Shown here one piece after another: positions 28,788-37,493 of a stretch of DNA of 64,000 nucleotides (its first letter is position 1; each line of letters starts with the position of its first letter). The notes below the pieces were generated by a model. It saw only the letters and a program-made list of their open reading frames with translations, had not been told where the DNA came from and searched no databases. The DNA is from JAICJC01 sp963709425. Lineage in GTDB: Bacteria > Actinomycetota > Thermoleophilia > Gaiellales > JAICJC01. Both the position numbers and the translations under genes were made by a program. Location of the stretch: the NCBI GenBank assembly GCA_963709425.1, contig CAVPWG010000004.1, positions 930,001-994,000 on the forward strand, read 5' to 3'.

Positions 28788-29644
28788 TATGGACGGGTGT
28801 TGCGCACGGCCTCTTCGGCCTCGTCCTCGGGCATGGCGAGGGCGACATGGAGCGTATTTGCCGAGACCTGGAGCTGCTCGCCCGGGCCCGACAGGTCGAC
28901 GTCCCAGTCGACCACCGTGTTCTCGAGCCGCCCGAGGGCCGAGACCTCCACCGCCACGACGTCGCCCGGCTCCATCGGCCGCGAGTTGGCCGGCGTGCCG
29001 GTGAGGACGACGTCGCCCGGCTCGAGCGTGATCGTCCGGGCCAGGTCCGAGAGCAGGTAGGAGATCGGCCAGATCAGATCGGCGGCCGACCCCTCCTGCA
29101 CGACCTCGCCGTTCAGGTAGGTGCGGATCGTGAAGTCGGTCGGGTCGAAGCCCGGCGCAGCGGTCACCGCGGGGCCGATCGGGCAGAAGCCGTCCTGCCC
29201 CTTCACCCGCAGCATCGACCCCCGATCGGCGTGGCGGAAGTCGTGCAGCCCGGCGTCGTTGGCGGGCGCATAGCCGGCGACGTACGCGAGCGCGTCCGCC
29301 TGCGACACCCCGTGCATCCGCCGGCCGATCACCGCCGCCACCTCACCCTCGTAGTTCAGGAAACGTGCGCCGCGCGGGCGGCGCAGCACCCCGCCGTGGC
29401 CGTTCAGGGTCGAGAGCGGCTTCAGGAAGTACGACGGCTCGGCCGGCGTCCGCGCCGCGTACTCCTCGACCCGGCTGCGGTACGTCAGGTGCGTCGCGAT
29501 GATCTTCGTCGGCTCGACGGGGGCCAGGTACTCCGCCCCCGAGGCCGCGAGGCGCGCGCCCGAGTCGAGAACGATCTCGTCGCCCTCCAGCCGCCCCCAG
29601 GCGGGCACCCCCTCGTGCTGCACGCGTACACGCCGATCCGCCAC
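28787..29644 (-). CDS. Fumarylacetoacetate hydrolase-family protein (HpaG-like), first copy
   Basis: A 285-residue protein, start placed at the GTG of VADRRVRVQHEGVPAWG; an ATG at 29674 would add ten residues and overlap the divergent gene. The FAH fold is clear: LNYEGEVAAVIGRRM supplies the metal-binding glutamates, followed by GLHDFRHADRGSMLRVKGQDGFCPIGPAV and the ending LTGTPANSRPMEPGDVVAVEVSALGRLENTV. Members hydrolyse C-C bonds of diketo acids or isomerise or decarboxylate ring-cleavage products such as 2-hydroxyhepta-dienedioate. It is divergent from the CMD gene, with an ACAGTATC half-site between. With the second FAH gene it would serve the lower part of a meta-cleavage pathway. Confidence 0.88.
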   Translation of the reverse strand: MADRRVRVQHEGVPAWGRLEGDEIVLDSGARLAASGAEYLAPVEPTKIIATHLTYRSRVEEYAARTPAEPSYFLKPLSTLNGHGGVLRRPRGARFLNYEGEVAAVIGRRMHGVSQADALAYVAGYAPANDAGLHDFRHADRGSMLRVKGQDGFCPIGPAVTAAPGFDPTDFTIRTYLNGEVVQEGSAADLIWPISYLLSDLARTITLEPGDVVLTGTPANSRPMEPGDVVAVEVSALGRLENTVVDWDVDLSGPGEQLQVSANTLHVALAMPEDEAEEAVRNTRP

Positions 29645-29650
29645 GGCCGG

Positions 29651-29660
29651 GGACAGTATC
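29651..29660. promoter_or_regulatory. Candidate GntR half-site between FAH and CMD genes
   Basis: GGACAGTATC shares ACAGTATC with the GGATACAGTATCC-type sites; the left half is degenerate. It lies in the short divergent interval between the FAH and CMD starts, which would place both under the same regulator. Confidence 0.3.
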
Positions 29661-29672
29661 GTAGGCACCCGC

Positions 29673-30044
29673 ATGAGCGACGACACCGCCGACCGCCGCG
29701 CCCGCGGCCTGGAGCGCCTGAAGGAGCTGGGAGACCACCCGGGCGGCGAGTCGTTCCTGGAGCGCATGGGCGAGCCGATGTCGACCTGGCTCGTCGACTG
29801 GGTCTTCGGCGACGTCCACGCCCGCCCGAACCTGAGCGCCCGCGAGCGCGAGCTGATCATCCTCGCGCTCCTGACCGGCCTCGGGAGCTCCGATCCCCAG
29901 GTGGCGGCCCACATCGAGGCGCTGCGCGCGATCGACGTCCCCGACTCCGACATCGAGGAGGCCATCCTGCAGACCGCCCCGTACACCGGCATCCCGCGGG
30001 CCATCAACGCGCTCAAGGTGCTGCGAACGGAGCAGGGCCGGTGA
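29673..30044 (+). CDS. Carboxymuconolactone decarboxylase (CMD)/AhpD-like protein
   Basis: A 123-residue protein from ATG 29673 (MSDDTADRRARGLERLKELG). The sequence LSARERELIILALLTGLGSSDPQVAAHIEALRAIDVPDSDIEEAILQTAPYTGIPRAINAL is the all-helical CMD fold. It lacks the CxxC pair of the peroxidase AhpD, so it belongs to the CMD side of the family. True CMD decarboxylates 4-carboxymuconolactone in the beta-ketoadipate pathway; small stand-alone homologues often have other or unknown roles in aromatic clusters. Its TGA overlaps the GTG of the second FAH gene. It starts a short rightward operon CMD-FAH-(GNAT) facing away from the first FAH gene. Confidence 0.88.
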   Translation: MSDDTADRRARGLERLKELGDHPGGESFLERMGEPMSTWLVDWVFGDVHARPNLSARERELIILALLTGLGSSDPQVAAHIEALRAIDVPDSDIEEAILQTAPYTGIPRAINALKVLRTEQGR

Positions 30045-30871
30045 AGGCCGTCCGCTACGCGGTTGCGGACGGCGAGGCCCGGCTCGGCCGCCTCGACGGC
30101 GACACGGTCGTCGACGCCGGCGCCGCACCGCCCGAGGGCTTCGTCCCCTCGGCGGAGGGCTGGGAGCGGATCGCGTCGGCCTCGGGGAGCGCGGCGCCGC
30201 TGGACGGCCTGCGCCTCCTGCACCCCACCGTCCCGCGCAACCTGCTGGCGATCGGCCTCAACTACCGCGACCACGCCGCGGAGTCGGATCTCGACATCCC
30301 GCCGGTCCCGGTCGTCTTCGCCAAGTTCCCCTCGGCGCTGATCGGCCCCGACCGGCCGATCGTCATCCCGCGCGAGGAGACCCGCCCCGACTACGAGGGC
30401 GAGGTGGCGGTCGTGCTCGGACGGACGGTCTACCGCGCCTCCCCGGACGAGGCCCGGGCGGCCGTCGGCGGCATCACCTGCCTGCACGACGTCTCCGGTC
30501 GCCGGGCCCAGCTGGAGACGCCGCTGCGCCAGTTCACGCTCGGCAAGAGCTTCGACACGTTCTCGCCGATGGGGCCGTGCGTCGCGAGCGCCGCCGACAT
30601 GGATCTCGAATCGATCGGCATCCGCACGGTCGTCTCGGGCGAGACGATGCAGGACTCGAACACGGCCAACCTGATCTTCTCGATCGTCGACCTGGTCGTC
30701 TACTGCTCGACCGGGGTCACGCTCGAGGCCGGGACGGTCATCGCCACCGGCACGCCGGGCGGCGTCGGCGACTCGCGCGTCCCACCCCGCTACCTGCGCG
30801 AGGGGGACGTCGTCGAGATCACCGTCGACGGCGTCGGCACGCTGCGAAATCCCGTCACGCTCGAGCGCTGA
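30041..30871 (+). CDS. Fumarylacetoacetate hydrolase-family protein, second copy
   Basis: A 276-residue protein from a GTG overlapping the CMD stop (GTGA). Motifs in order: LLAIGLNYRDHAAESD, VFAKFPSALIGPDRPI, YEGEVAVVLGRTVYR (metal ligands), CLHDVSGRRAQ, FTLGKSFDTFSPMGPCV and TGTPGGVGDSRVPPRYLREGDVVEI. These fit the hydratase/isomerase/decarboxylase branch (YcgM/HpaG-C type). It differs clearly from the first FAH protein, so the pair may carry out successive steps, as the two halves of HpaG do. The long in-frame extension upstream is shadow sequence over the GntR and first FAH genes. Confidence 0.9.
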   Translation: MKAVRYAVADGEARLGRLDGDTVVDAGAAPPEGFVPSAEGWERIASASGSAAPLDGLRLLHPTVPRNLLAIGLNYRDHAAESDLDIPPVPVVFAKFPSALIGPDRPIVIPREETRPDYEGEVAVVLGRTVYRASPDEARAAVGGITCLHDVSGRRAQLETPLRQFTLGKSFDTFSPMGPCVASAADMDLESIGIRTVVSGETMQDSNTANLIFSIVDLVVYCSTGVTLEAGTVIATGTPGGVGDSRVPPRYLREGDVVEITVDGVGTLRNPVTLER

Positions 30872-30879
30872 CGCGGGCG

Positions 30880-31341
30880 ATGGCCGACGAGTGGAGGATC
30901 CGGCCGGCGCGGGCCGCCGACGCCGAAACGATGCTCGCGCTGTGGGAGCGCTCCGTGCGCGCGACGCACGAGTTCCTCACCGACGACGACATCGTCGGGC
31001 TGCGGCCGCACGTGGCGCAGGCGCTCGGCCACGATGCGCTCGAGCTGTGGGTGCTCGCGGACCCGCGGGACACGCCGATCGGCTTCATGGGGCTTGCCGG
31101 CAACGACGTCGCTGCGCTCTTCCTCGAGCCCGCGGCTCGCGGGCGGGGAGGCGGTCGCCGGCTCGTGAAGCGCGCCCAGGCGCTGCGCGGCGGCGAGCTG
31201 ACGGTCGACGTCAACGAGCAGAATCCCGCCGCCCGCGGGTTCTACGAGGCGCTGGGCTTCGTGGTCGTCGGCCGCTCGCCGCTCGACGGGGACGGCCGGC
31301 CGTTTCCGCTGCTCCACATGCGCCGGCCCGCGCCGTCCTGA
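30880..31341 (+). CDS. GNAT-family N-acetyltransferase
   Basis: A 153-residue protein from ATG 30880 (MADEWRIRPARAADAETMLALWERS), 8 bp after the FAH stop. The acetyl-CoA pyrophosphate loop is ARGRGGGRRLVKRAQ, and the C-terminal VNEQNPAARGFYEALGFVVVGRS motif is typical. The segment VRATHEFLTDDDI resembles the YjaB/YhbS-type group. It acetylates an amino group of an unknown small molecule or protein. It may be co-transcribed with CMD and FAH but is not needed for a ring-cleavage pathway. A strong hairpin follows it. Confidence 0.88.
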   Translation: MADEWRIRPARAADAETMLALWERSVRATHEFLTDDDIVGLRPHVAQALGHDALELWVLADPRDTPIGFMGLAGNDVAALFLEPAARGRGGGRRLVKRAQALRGGELTVDVNEQNPAARGFYEALGFVVVGRSPLDGDGRPFPLLHMRRPAPS

Positions 31342-31353
31342 CCCCTCACACGT

Positions 31354-31396
31354 GCGCCGGCGGCCTTCGGGCTTCCGTGCCCGAAGCCGCCGGCGC
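31354..31396 (+). terminator. Long GC-rich hairpin after the GNAT gene
   Basis: GCGCCGGCGGCCTTCGGGC (31354-31372) pairs with GCCCGAAGCCGCCGGCGC (31379-31396) with a single bulged base and loop TTCCGT. It begins 13 bp after the stop and very probably ends the CMD-FAH-GNAT transcript. No T-tract follows. The remaining bases up to 31551 are relatively AT-rich and hold the promoter of the next gene. Confidence 0.65.
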
Positions 31397-31551
31397 TGCG
31401 TGGCCCGCCGGCAACCGTCGTTCCGCGGGTACTCACATTCTGTCACCTTAGGTCTACGGCCAAGCTTTTCCGCCGTCCATGGCCTCTCCTTTGGAGCCGA
31501 AGGATCCGGAAATCAACCGTATCGTGCCTGACCTTATAGTGTCAACAAGCT

Positions 31552-32898
31552 ATGGACAGAAGGCGTCAGGGTGGTTATCCTGGGAACGTGGGTCGCCGCC
31601 CCCCCACCCACGTCGACGACGCAGGCGCGCTCGGAGCGCGGCTCCGTCGGCTGCGCAAGGAGCAGGGGCTGTCGCTTCGGCGGCTCGCGTTCGACGGCTG
31701 CTCGACCTCGTACCTCTGCAAGGTCGAGGCCGGAGACCGCGTGCCGTCCACACCGATCCTCACCGAGCTGGCCCGCCGGCTCGACGTGTCGGTCGAGGAG
31801 CTCGCGGGCCGGGATGCCGCGGGCTCGATCCCCGCGGCGACGATCCTGCTCGCCGAGATGTCAGCTCGCCTGGGAGAGCCCGACGCTGGGTCGCGGCTCG
31901 ACGAGCTCGAGGCTGAGGCGCGCCGGTCGGGGGACCGGCACGCCCTGAGCCGCGCCCTCGAGGCGCGCGGCCTCGTCGCTCTCGAGCGCCGTGACGACGA
32001 GCGCGCGATTGCCGCGCTCGAGCAGGCGCGGTCGTGCGACCCGGGTGCAACGCCCCGGCTCAGGCCGGCGATGTTCGAGGCGCTCGGGCGCGCCTATGCG
32101 GGCGTCGGCGACCTGAGCCGGGGCATCTCGTTGCTGCGGACGGCGCTCGAGGACGTCATGCGAGCGCCGGCCGACGTCCCCGCCGCCGTCCGCTTCGGCG
32201 TGTACCTCGCGAGCGCCTACACCGACCAGGGCCGGTTCGCCGAGGCCGAGGTCGTGCTCGCCGACCTGATCGAGCTCGAGCCGCGGATCGCCGATCCGAC
32301 CGCCCGCGCCCGGCTCCAGTGGACGCTGGCGCGGACGTACGCCGAGCAGGGCCGGCTGAGGCTCGCCGAGCGCTATGGCCGCGAGGTGCTGTCACACCTG
32401 GAGGAGTCAGAGCAGTCCGCGCTTCGCGGGCGCGCGCACCTGCTGCTGGGCCAGATCCTGCTCGACCAGCGCCGCCGTACCGAAGCCGACGAGGAGCTGA
32501 CGCGCGCCGAGGAGCTCATGCGCGACGCGGGGGCCGGGGCGCCGGACCTCGCGATGCTGAACGCCGAGCGCGGGCGATCCGCCCTCCTGGCCGGCGACAT
32601 CTCGGGGGCCCAGGCCGCCGCGCGGGTCGCCCTGGCCGAGACGGAGGCGACCGAGCCCGCGATCGCCGGCAGCGCGTGCCTCGTGCTCGCCCGGGCGGCG
32701 CTGGCCGAGGCCGACCTCGACGAGGCCCGGTTTCTGTGCCAGAAGGCGATCGACCTGCTCGAGGGAACCGCGGCCCCGCACTACCGCGCCGAGGCCCACC
32801 AGGTGCTCGCCGTCGTCGAGGAACGGGCAGGCAACCCCACGGCCGCACTCGCGGCATTGTGGGAGGGCATCGGCGCCGTCGACAGGGGGCTGCTGTAG
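31552..32898 (+). CDS. XRE helix-turn-helix regulator with TPR repeats
   Basis: A 448-residue protein. After a basic leader, residues about 26-85 are an XRE domain (LGARLRRLRKEQGLSLRRLAFDGCSTSYLCKVEAGDRVPSTPILTELARRLDVSVEELAG). The rest is a run of helical hairpins of TPR type (for example RLRPAMFEALGRAYAGVGDLSRGISLLRTAL and RARLQWTLARTYAEQGRLRLAERYG). Such proteins sense a peptide or partner through the TPRs. The ATG at 31552 is 12 bp after a TATAGT -10-like box (31535-31540), so it may be nearly leaderless; GTG 31588 is an alternative. Its TAG overlaps the GTG of a histidine kinase gene, implying a joint function. Confidence 0.88.
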   Translation: MDRRRQGGYPGNVGRRPPTHVDDAGALGARLRRLRKEQGLSLRRLAFDGCSTSYLCKVEAGDRVPSTPILTELARRLDVSVEELAGRDAAGSIPAATILLAEMSARLGEPDAGSRLDELEAEARRSGDRHALSRALEARGLVALERRDDERAIAALEQARSCDPGATPRLRPAMFEALGRAYAGVGDLSRGISLLRTALEDVMRAPADVPAAVRFGVYLASAYTDQGRFAEAEVVLADLIELEPRIADPTARARLQWTLARTYAEQGRLRLAERYGREVLSHLEESEQSALRGRAHLLLGQILLDQRRRTEADEELTRAEELMRDAGAGAPDLAMLNAERGRSALLAGDISGAQAAARVALAETEATEPAIAGSACLVLARAALAEADLDEARFLCQKAIDLLEGTAAPHYRAEAHQVLAVVEERAGNPTAALAALWEGIGAVDRGLL

Positions 32899-33647
32899 TG
32901 GCTCGCAGCACAACCGACGCGGGCGCAGAGGTGCGGCGCCTCGAAGCCCGCTGCCGGGAACTCGAGCGGCTGGTGCGCCGCAGCGAGGCTGAGCGCCGCC
33001 AGGTCGTCTCACGCCTGCTTCGGGCCGAGCAGCAGGAGCGCCGCCGGATCGCGTCCGAGCTCCACGACGACACGGTGCAGGTGCTGGCCGCGTCGCTCCT
33101 CGCACTCGACCGGCTGGTCGGCTGCACCGACGCCGACGCCATCCGGGACGTCGCCGCCTCCACCCGGCAGACGCTGGCCGCCGCGACCGACCGCACCCGC
33201 CGCCTGATGTTCGAGCTGCGGCCGCCGCAGGGCCTGGCGAAGGCTGTGCGCGAGCTCGCGTCCCAGGCCGGTCGCGAGGCCAACCTGGAGGTCAGCGTCA
33301 GCGTCCCTTCGGAGCCGGTCCCGTTCATGGTCGAGGAGGTCGCCTACCGGACGGTGCGCGAGGCCGTCTCGAACGTGCGCCGTCACGCCCGGGCCCGGCA
33401 CCTCGAGATCTCGATCGCCGTGTCGAACGGCATGCTGCGCGGCTCGGTGCGCGACGACGGCCGCGGCTTCGACCCCGCTCGGATCGGCCGCCGCGCACAC
33501 GGCGTGCGTCTGCACCTCGGCATCGAGACGCTCTTGGAGCGGGCCGAGCTGGCCGGCGGCCGCGCGACGGTCGACTCGACCCCCGGCAAGGGCACCCAGG
33601 TCACGTTCGAGGTGCCGATGTCGGGCGTGCCCGCCGCCGCCGACTAG
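32898..33647 (+). CDS. Soluble NarL-type sensor histidine kinase (HisKA_3/HATPase)
   Basis: A 249-residue kinase from a GTG overlapping the XRE-TPR stop (TAGTG). After a coiled-coil-like N-terminus (RRLEARCRELERLVRRSEAERRQ), the HisKA_3 motif ERRRIASELHDDTVQVLAASL holds the phosphorylated histidine. The ATP-binding domain has REAVSNVRRHARA (N box), DDGRGFDP (G1) and GKGTQVTFEVP. It has no membrane segment or sensor domain, and no response regulator gene is in the window. It may receive its signal from the coupled XRE-TPR protein or the coiled coil. A 4-bp convergent overlap joins its 3' end to the acyl-CoA dehydrogenase gene. Confidence 0.9.
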   Translation: MARSTTDAGAEVRRLEARCRELERLVRRSEAERRQVVSRLLRAEQQERRRIASELHDDTVQVLAASLLALDRLVGCTDADAIRDVAASTRQTLAAATDRTRRLMFELRPPQGLAKAVRELASQAGREANLEVSVSVPSEPVPFMVEEVAYRTVREAVSNVRRHARARHLEISIAVSNGMLRGSVRDDGRGFDPARIGRRAHGVRLHLGIETLLERAELAGGRATVDSTPGKGTQVTFEVPMSGVPAAAD

Positions 33648-34825
33648 CTGTCGCCGAGCAGCATCCGCTCGACGCCGCGCCGCTCGAGCCCGCGGGCGAT
33701 GATGAGCCGCTGGATCTCGGAGGTGCCCTCCCAGATCCGGTCGACGCGCAGCTCGCGCAGGAACCGCTCAGCCGCTGATGTCCGCATGTAGCCGCGCCCG
33801 CCGTGCACCTGAACGCACCGGTCGGCGCAACGCCACGCCGCCTCGGACGCGAAGAGCTTGGCCATCGCCGCCCGGCCGTGCACGAGCTTCGGGTCGGCGC
33901 CGGCGTCCTGCGCCCGTGCGACGTCGTGGGTGAGCAGCCGCGCGGCCGCGCAGTCGGCCGCAGAGTCTGCGAGCGGGAAGCTCACGCCCTGGAAGTCGTA
34001 GATCCGCCCTCCGAACTGCTCGCGCCCGGCCGCCCACTCGACGGCCTCGGCGAGCAGGCGCCGCATCGCGCCGACGCAGCGCGCGGCGATGTGGATCCGC
34101 TCCTCGATGAACCACTCGTTCTGGAGGTCGTTCCCGCGCCCGATCATCTCGTCGCCGCCGAGCACGGCGTCGGCGTCGACCTCGCAGTCGTACCGCAGGG
34201 TGGGATGGCCGTGCGGGAAGGAGTGGGCGAACGGCGGGTCGTCGATGACCTCGATCCCGGGCCGGTCGCGGTCGACGAGGAACAGGGTGGGCAGGCGCTC
34301 CTCGCCGTCGACGACGTTCACCATGACGATGTCGAAGTCGGACACGTCGCCCGACGTGACGAACCACTTCTCGGCCTTGATGCGCCAGCCGCCGGCCGTC
34401 CGCTCGGCCGTCCCGGCGATCCCGCCCGCGTCGGATCCGGCCCCGCCCTCGGTGACGGCATAGGAGTCGGCCCGCTCGCCGCGCAACGTCGGCTTGAGAT
34501 AGCGCTCGATCTGCTCGGGCGTTCCGAAGGCCAGCACGTTGTAGCCGCCGCCCATGTTCCACCAGACGCCGTTGGTGTTCCGGCCGAGCTCCTCCTGCAC
34601 GAGCACCTGGTCGAACGCCGACCAGCCCTGGCCGCCGACGTCGACGGCGTGGTTCCCGCCGACCAATCCGAGCTCGCGGGCTCGTGTCGAGACCGACTTC
34701 GCCGTCTCGGGCGGAAGCGTCCCGCCGCTTCGCTCGGCCTCGAGCTCGAGCGGGATCAGCGTCTCGTCGACGAAGCGGGCCGCGCGCTCGCGCAGGTCGA
34801 TCTGGGCGGGGGTCAGGGCCTCCAT
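33644..34825 (-). CDS. Acyl-CoA dehydrogenase
   Basis: A 393-residue ACAD. The FAD/substrate region has YAVTEGGAGSDAGGIAGTAERT and WFVTSG, the C-terminal helical domain has REQFGGRIYDFQGVSFPLADSAAD, and the ending QVHGGRGYMRTSAAERFLRELRVDRIWEGTSEIQRLIIARGL carries the catalytic glutamate in EGTSE. It introduces an alpha-beta double bond into an acyl-CoA, passing electrons to ETF. Its start is 12 bp downstream of the repaired glycerol kinase stop, so it belongs to the MFS-glycerol kinase-ACAD operon. The link between glycerol phosphorylation and acyl-CoA oxidation might be lipid breakdown, but this is inference. Confidence 0.93.
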   Translation of the reverse strand: MEALTPAQIDLRERAARFVDETLIPLELEAERSGGTLPPETAKSVSTRARELGLVGGNHAVDVGGQGWSAFDQVLVQEELGRNTNGVWWNMGGGYNVLAFGTPEQIERYLKPTLRGERADSYAVTEGGAGSDAGGIAGTAERTAGGWRIKAEKWFVTSGDVSDFDIVMVNVVDGEERLPTLFLVDRDRPGIEVIDDPPFAHSFPHGHPTLRYDCEVDADAVLGGDEMIGRGNDLQNEWFIEERIHIAARCVGAMRRLLAEAVEWAAGREQFGGRIYDFQGVSFPLADSAADCAAARLLTHDVARAQDAGADPKLVHGRAAMAKLFASEAAWRCADRCVQVHGGRGYMRTSAAERFLRELRVDRIWEGTSEIQRLIIARGLERRGVERMLLGDS

Positions 34826-34837
34826 GGGCGCGTGACC

Positions 34838-36254
34838 CTACCCGAGCCGGGCTCGGGCGCGCTCCACCGCGGCGTGCCACCCGGCGAGCCGCTCGGCAGC
34901 CTCGTCGCGAGCCCATGGCGGGCTCGTAGCGCGCTCCCAGATGCCACGCGGCGGCGACCTCGTCGAGGCCGCTCCAGACGCCGACCGCGAGCCCCGCCAG
35001 TGCGGCCGCGCCGAGCGCCGTCATCTCGCTGTCGCCGGCCACCTCGACCGGCATCCCCAGGATGTCGGCCTGGAATTGCATGAGCCACGCGTTCCGGGTC
35101 GCGCCGCCGTCGGCCCGAAGCGCCGGCACCGGCAGATCCATGGCCACGACGACGTCGGCGGTCTGGAAGGCGATCGCCTCGAGCGCGGCGCGGGCGATCT
35201 CGGCCCGCCCCGTGCCGCGCGTCAGGCCCGCGATCAGACCGCGCGCGTCGGCGTCCCAGTGGGGCGCGCCGAGCCCGGTGAGGGCGGGGACGAAGTGGAC
35301 GCCGCCGGTCGACTCGATCGAGCGGGCCAGAGCCTCGGTCTCGGCCGCATCGGCGATCAGGCCGAGGCCGTCGCGCAGCCACTGCACGGCGGCGCCGGTG
35401 ACGAAGACGGCGCCCTCGAGCGCCGTCACGCCCGGCTGCGCCGCCGCGGTGCGGAGGATGCCGTGCGGTGGCGGCCCGCCCTGCTCGCCCTGGTTGGCCA
35501 GGACGAAGCTGCCCGTGCCGTAGGTCGCCTTGGCCTCGCCGGCCCGGAAGCAGGCCTGGCCGAAGAGCGCCGCCTGCTGGTCGCCCGCCAGACCGGCGAG
35601 AGGCACGCGCGCTCCGCCGATCTCGGCCTCGCCGACCACACCGCTCGACGGCACGATCCGCGGCAGCACGTCGCCCGGGACACCGAAGAGAGCGAGCAGC
35701 TCGCGGTCCCACCCGACCGGATCGAGCCCGGCCAGCATGGTGCGCGACGCGTTGGTCGCGTCGGTGACGTGCACCGCGCCGCCCGTCAGGTTCCAGGCGA
35801 GCCAGCTCTCGACCGTGCCGAAGAGAACGTCGCCCTCGACGCGGGCGAGCAGCCACTCCAGCTTGGTGGCCGAGAAGTACGGGTCGGGCACGAGGCCGGT
35901 GCGCTCGCGGATCAGGTCGGCCGGGAGCTCTCGGCAGCGCTCCGCCGTCCGCCGGTCCTGCCACACGATCGCCGGGTGGAGCGGGCGTCCGTCGCGGCCC
36001 CACACGACGGTCGTCTCGCGCTGGTTCGTGATCCCGACCCCGGCGAGGTCGGCCGCGCCGATCCCGGCGTCGCGCAGCGCATCGGCGGCCGCCTCGTGGA
36101 CGGTGCGGAGGATCTCGTCCGGGTCATGCTCGACCCAGCCGGGCCGCGGGTAGGACTGGCGCACCTCGCGATGCCCGCGCCCGGCGATCCGGAGCCGCTC
36201 GTCGGCGACGAGGCAGGTCGTCCCGGTCGTGCCCTGGTCGATGGCGAGGATCAC
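34838..36254 (-). CDS. glpK: Glycerol kinase, C-terminus frameshifted
   Basis: A FGGY kinase from ATG 36254 (MILAIDQGTTGTTCLVADERL). Diagnostic glycerol kinase motifs follow: GITNQRETTVVWGR, IVWQDRRTAERC, DATNASRTMLAGLDP, GDQQAALFGQACFRAGEAKATYGTGSFVLANQG and the C-terminal FGGY signature region LRADGGATRNAWLMQFQADILGMPVE. After RYEPAM near 34914 an extra base shifts the frame; the expected tail ARDEAAERLAGWHAAVE...RLG ends at a TAG at 34838, giving about 471 residues. The uncorrected frame reads on into the ACAD gene. GlpK makes glycerol-3-phosphate from glycerol and ATP. The start overlaps the upstream MFS stop by 4 bp. Confidence 0.92.
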
Positions 36255-37423
36255 GACGCGGGCGCCGCCGCGGGCATCGCCCCGCGCTGGGACGAGCGCA
36301 GGATCCAGGCGGCCATGACGAGGCAGAAGCCGACGAGCAGGCCGTAGGCCGCCTGGTCGCCGATCGTGTCGGCGACCAGGCCGGCGACGGGCGGTGCGAC
36401 GAAGCTGCCCGCGCCCCAGACGAGGCCGAGAAGGCCGTTCACAGTGCCGGTTCCAAGTCCGAGCCTGGCCGAGCCGACTGCGGCCAGCGGGTAGCCGATC
36501 GTGTACGGGAGCGCGGCCACGGCGAACCGGGCGAGCACCATGAAGACGACAACGGCCGTCGCCGAGCTCACAAGGACGGGAAGCAGGATGGCCGCCTGGA
36601 GCGCGGCGAAGAACGCCGCTGCCCGGAGCGACACCGCCCGCTCACCCATGCGCGTCGTCGCGGCGCTGGCCACGATGAAGATGGCCGCGCCGACCGAGAA
36701 CCACAGGCCGATCCGGCCCTCCGAGAGGCCGTTGTCGGAGAGCTGAAGCGGCGCAATCAGGTTGACGACTCCGTCGCCGACGCCGCCGAGCAGCATGATT
36801 GCGACGGCGCCGACGAGCAGGGGCTCGCTGCGCATCTTGCCGGTGATGTGGCGGAGCGGCAGGTGCTCGTGCGCGACGCTGCGGCCCGGATTCGAGACGG
36901 CGAGTGCGATCACGACGAGCACGGTCGCTGCGGACACGGCCGCCCACGGCGCGCCCCGGCCGACGTGCTCGGCGAGGAAGCCGCAGAAGACCGGCCCCGC
37001 CATGCCGCCGACCCCGGCAACGGTGATGACCGTCCCCAGCGCGGCCGAGCGGCGCACGTCGGAGGCCGAGTCGCCGATCCAGGCGAGGCCGGCCGACCAG
37101 ATCGTCCCCGACGCGAGCCCGAACGCCGCCCGGGTGGCGAGCAGAAGCGCGAAGCCGGACGCGACCGCCGTCCCGGCGGTCGAGACCGCGATCAGCACGC
37201 CGGCGGCGAGCGTGACCCGCCTCGCGCCGAACCTGTCAGAGAGGCGCCCGGCCGGGATCGACGCGATCACGATGGCGAGCGGGGCGGCCGACAGGAGCGC
37301 CCCCGCCTCGACCGTCGAGAGGTCGTAGCTGCGCGTGTACCCCGGGAGCAGCGGCACCAGACCGAGCAGCGCGATCTCGTCCAGGAAGACGAGCGCGTAC
37401 ATCAGCACGAACATCCGCCGCAT
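36251..37423 (-). CDS. MFS transporter encoded with glycerol kinase
   Basis: A 390-residue, about 12-helix MFS protein. TM1 is MFVLMYALVFLDEIALLGLVPLLPGY and motif A is IPAGRLSDRFGARRVTLAAG; a second motif-A-like GERAVSLRAA follows the central loop. It is not a GlpF-type channel nor a recognisable GlpT antiporter. The gene overlaps glpK by 4 bp, so it may import glycerol or a glycerol-containing compound, or export a product of the operon. Only the MFS assignment is firm. It begins the leftward operon; 70 bp separate its start from the next gene's stop. Confidence 0.9.
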   Translation of the reverse strand: MRRMFVLMYALVFLDEIALLGLVPLLPGYTRSYDLSTVEAGALLSAAPLAIVIASIPAGRLSDRFGARRVTLAAGVLIAVSTAGTAVASGFALLLATRAAFGLASGTIWSAGLAWIGDSASDVRRSAALGTVITVAGVGGMAGPVFCGFLAEHVGRGAPWAAVSAATVLVVIALAVSNPGRSVAHEHLPLRHITGKMRSEPLLVGAVAIMLLGGVGDGVVNLIAPLQLSDNGLSEGRIGLWFSVGAAIFIVASAATTRMGERAVSLRAAAFFAALQAAILLPVLVSSATAVVVFMVLARFAVAALPYTIGYPLAAVGSARLGLGTGTVNGLLGLVWGAGSFVAPPVAGLVADTIGDQAAYGLLVGFCLVMAAWILRSSQRGAMPAAAPAS

Positions 37424-37493
37424 GCCGCAACCCTATCGACCCCCACCGGAGCCAGACCCGCTCGGGCCCGGCCCCGGCCGAGGTGCTACGTGC

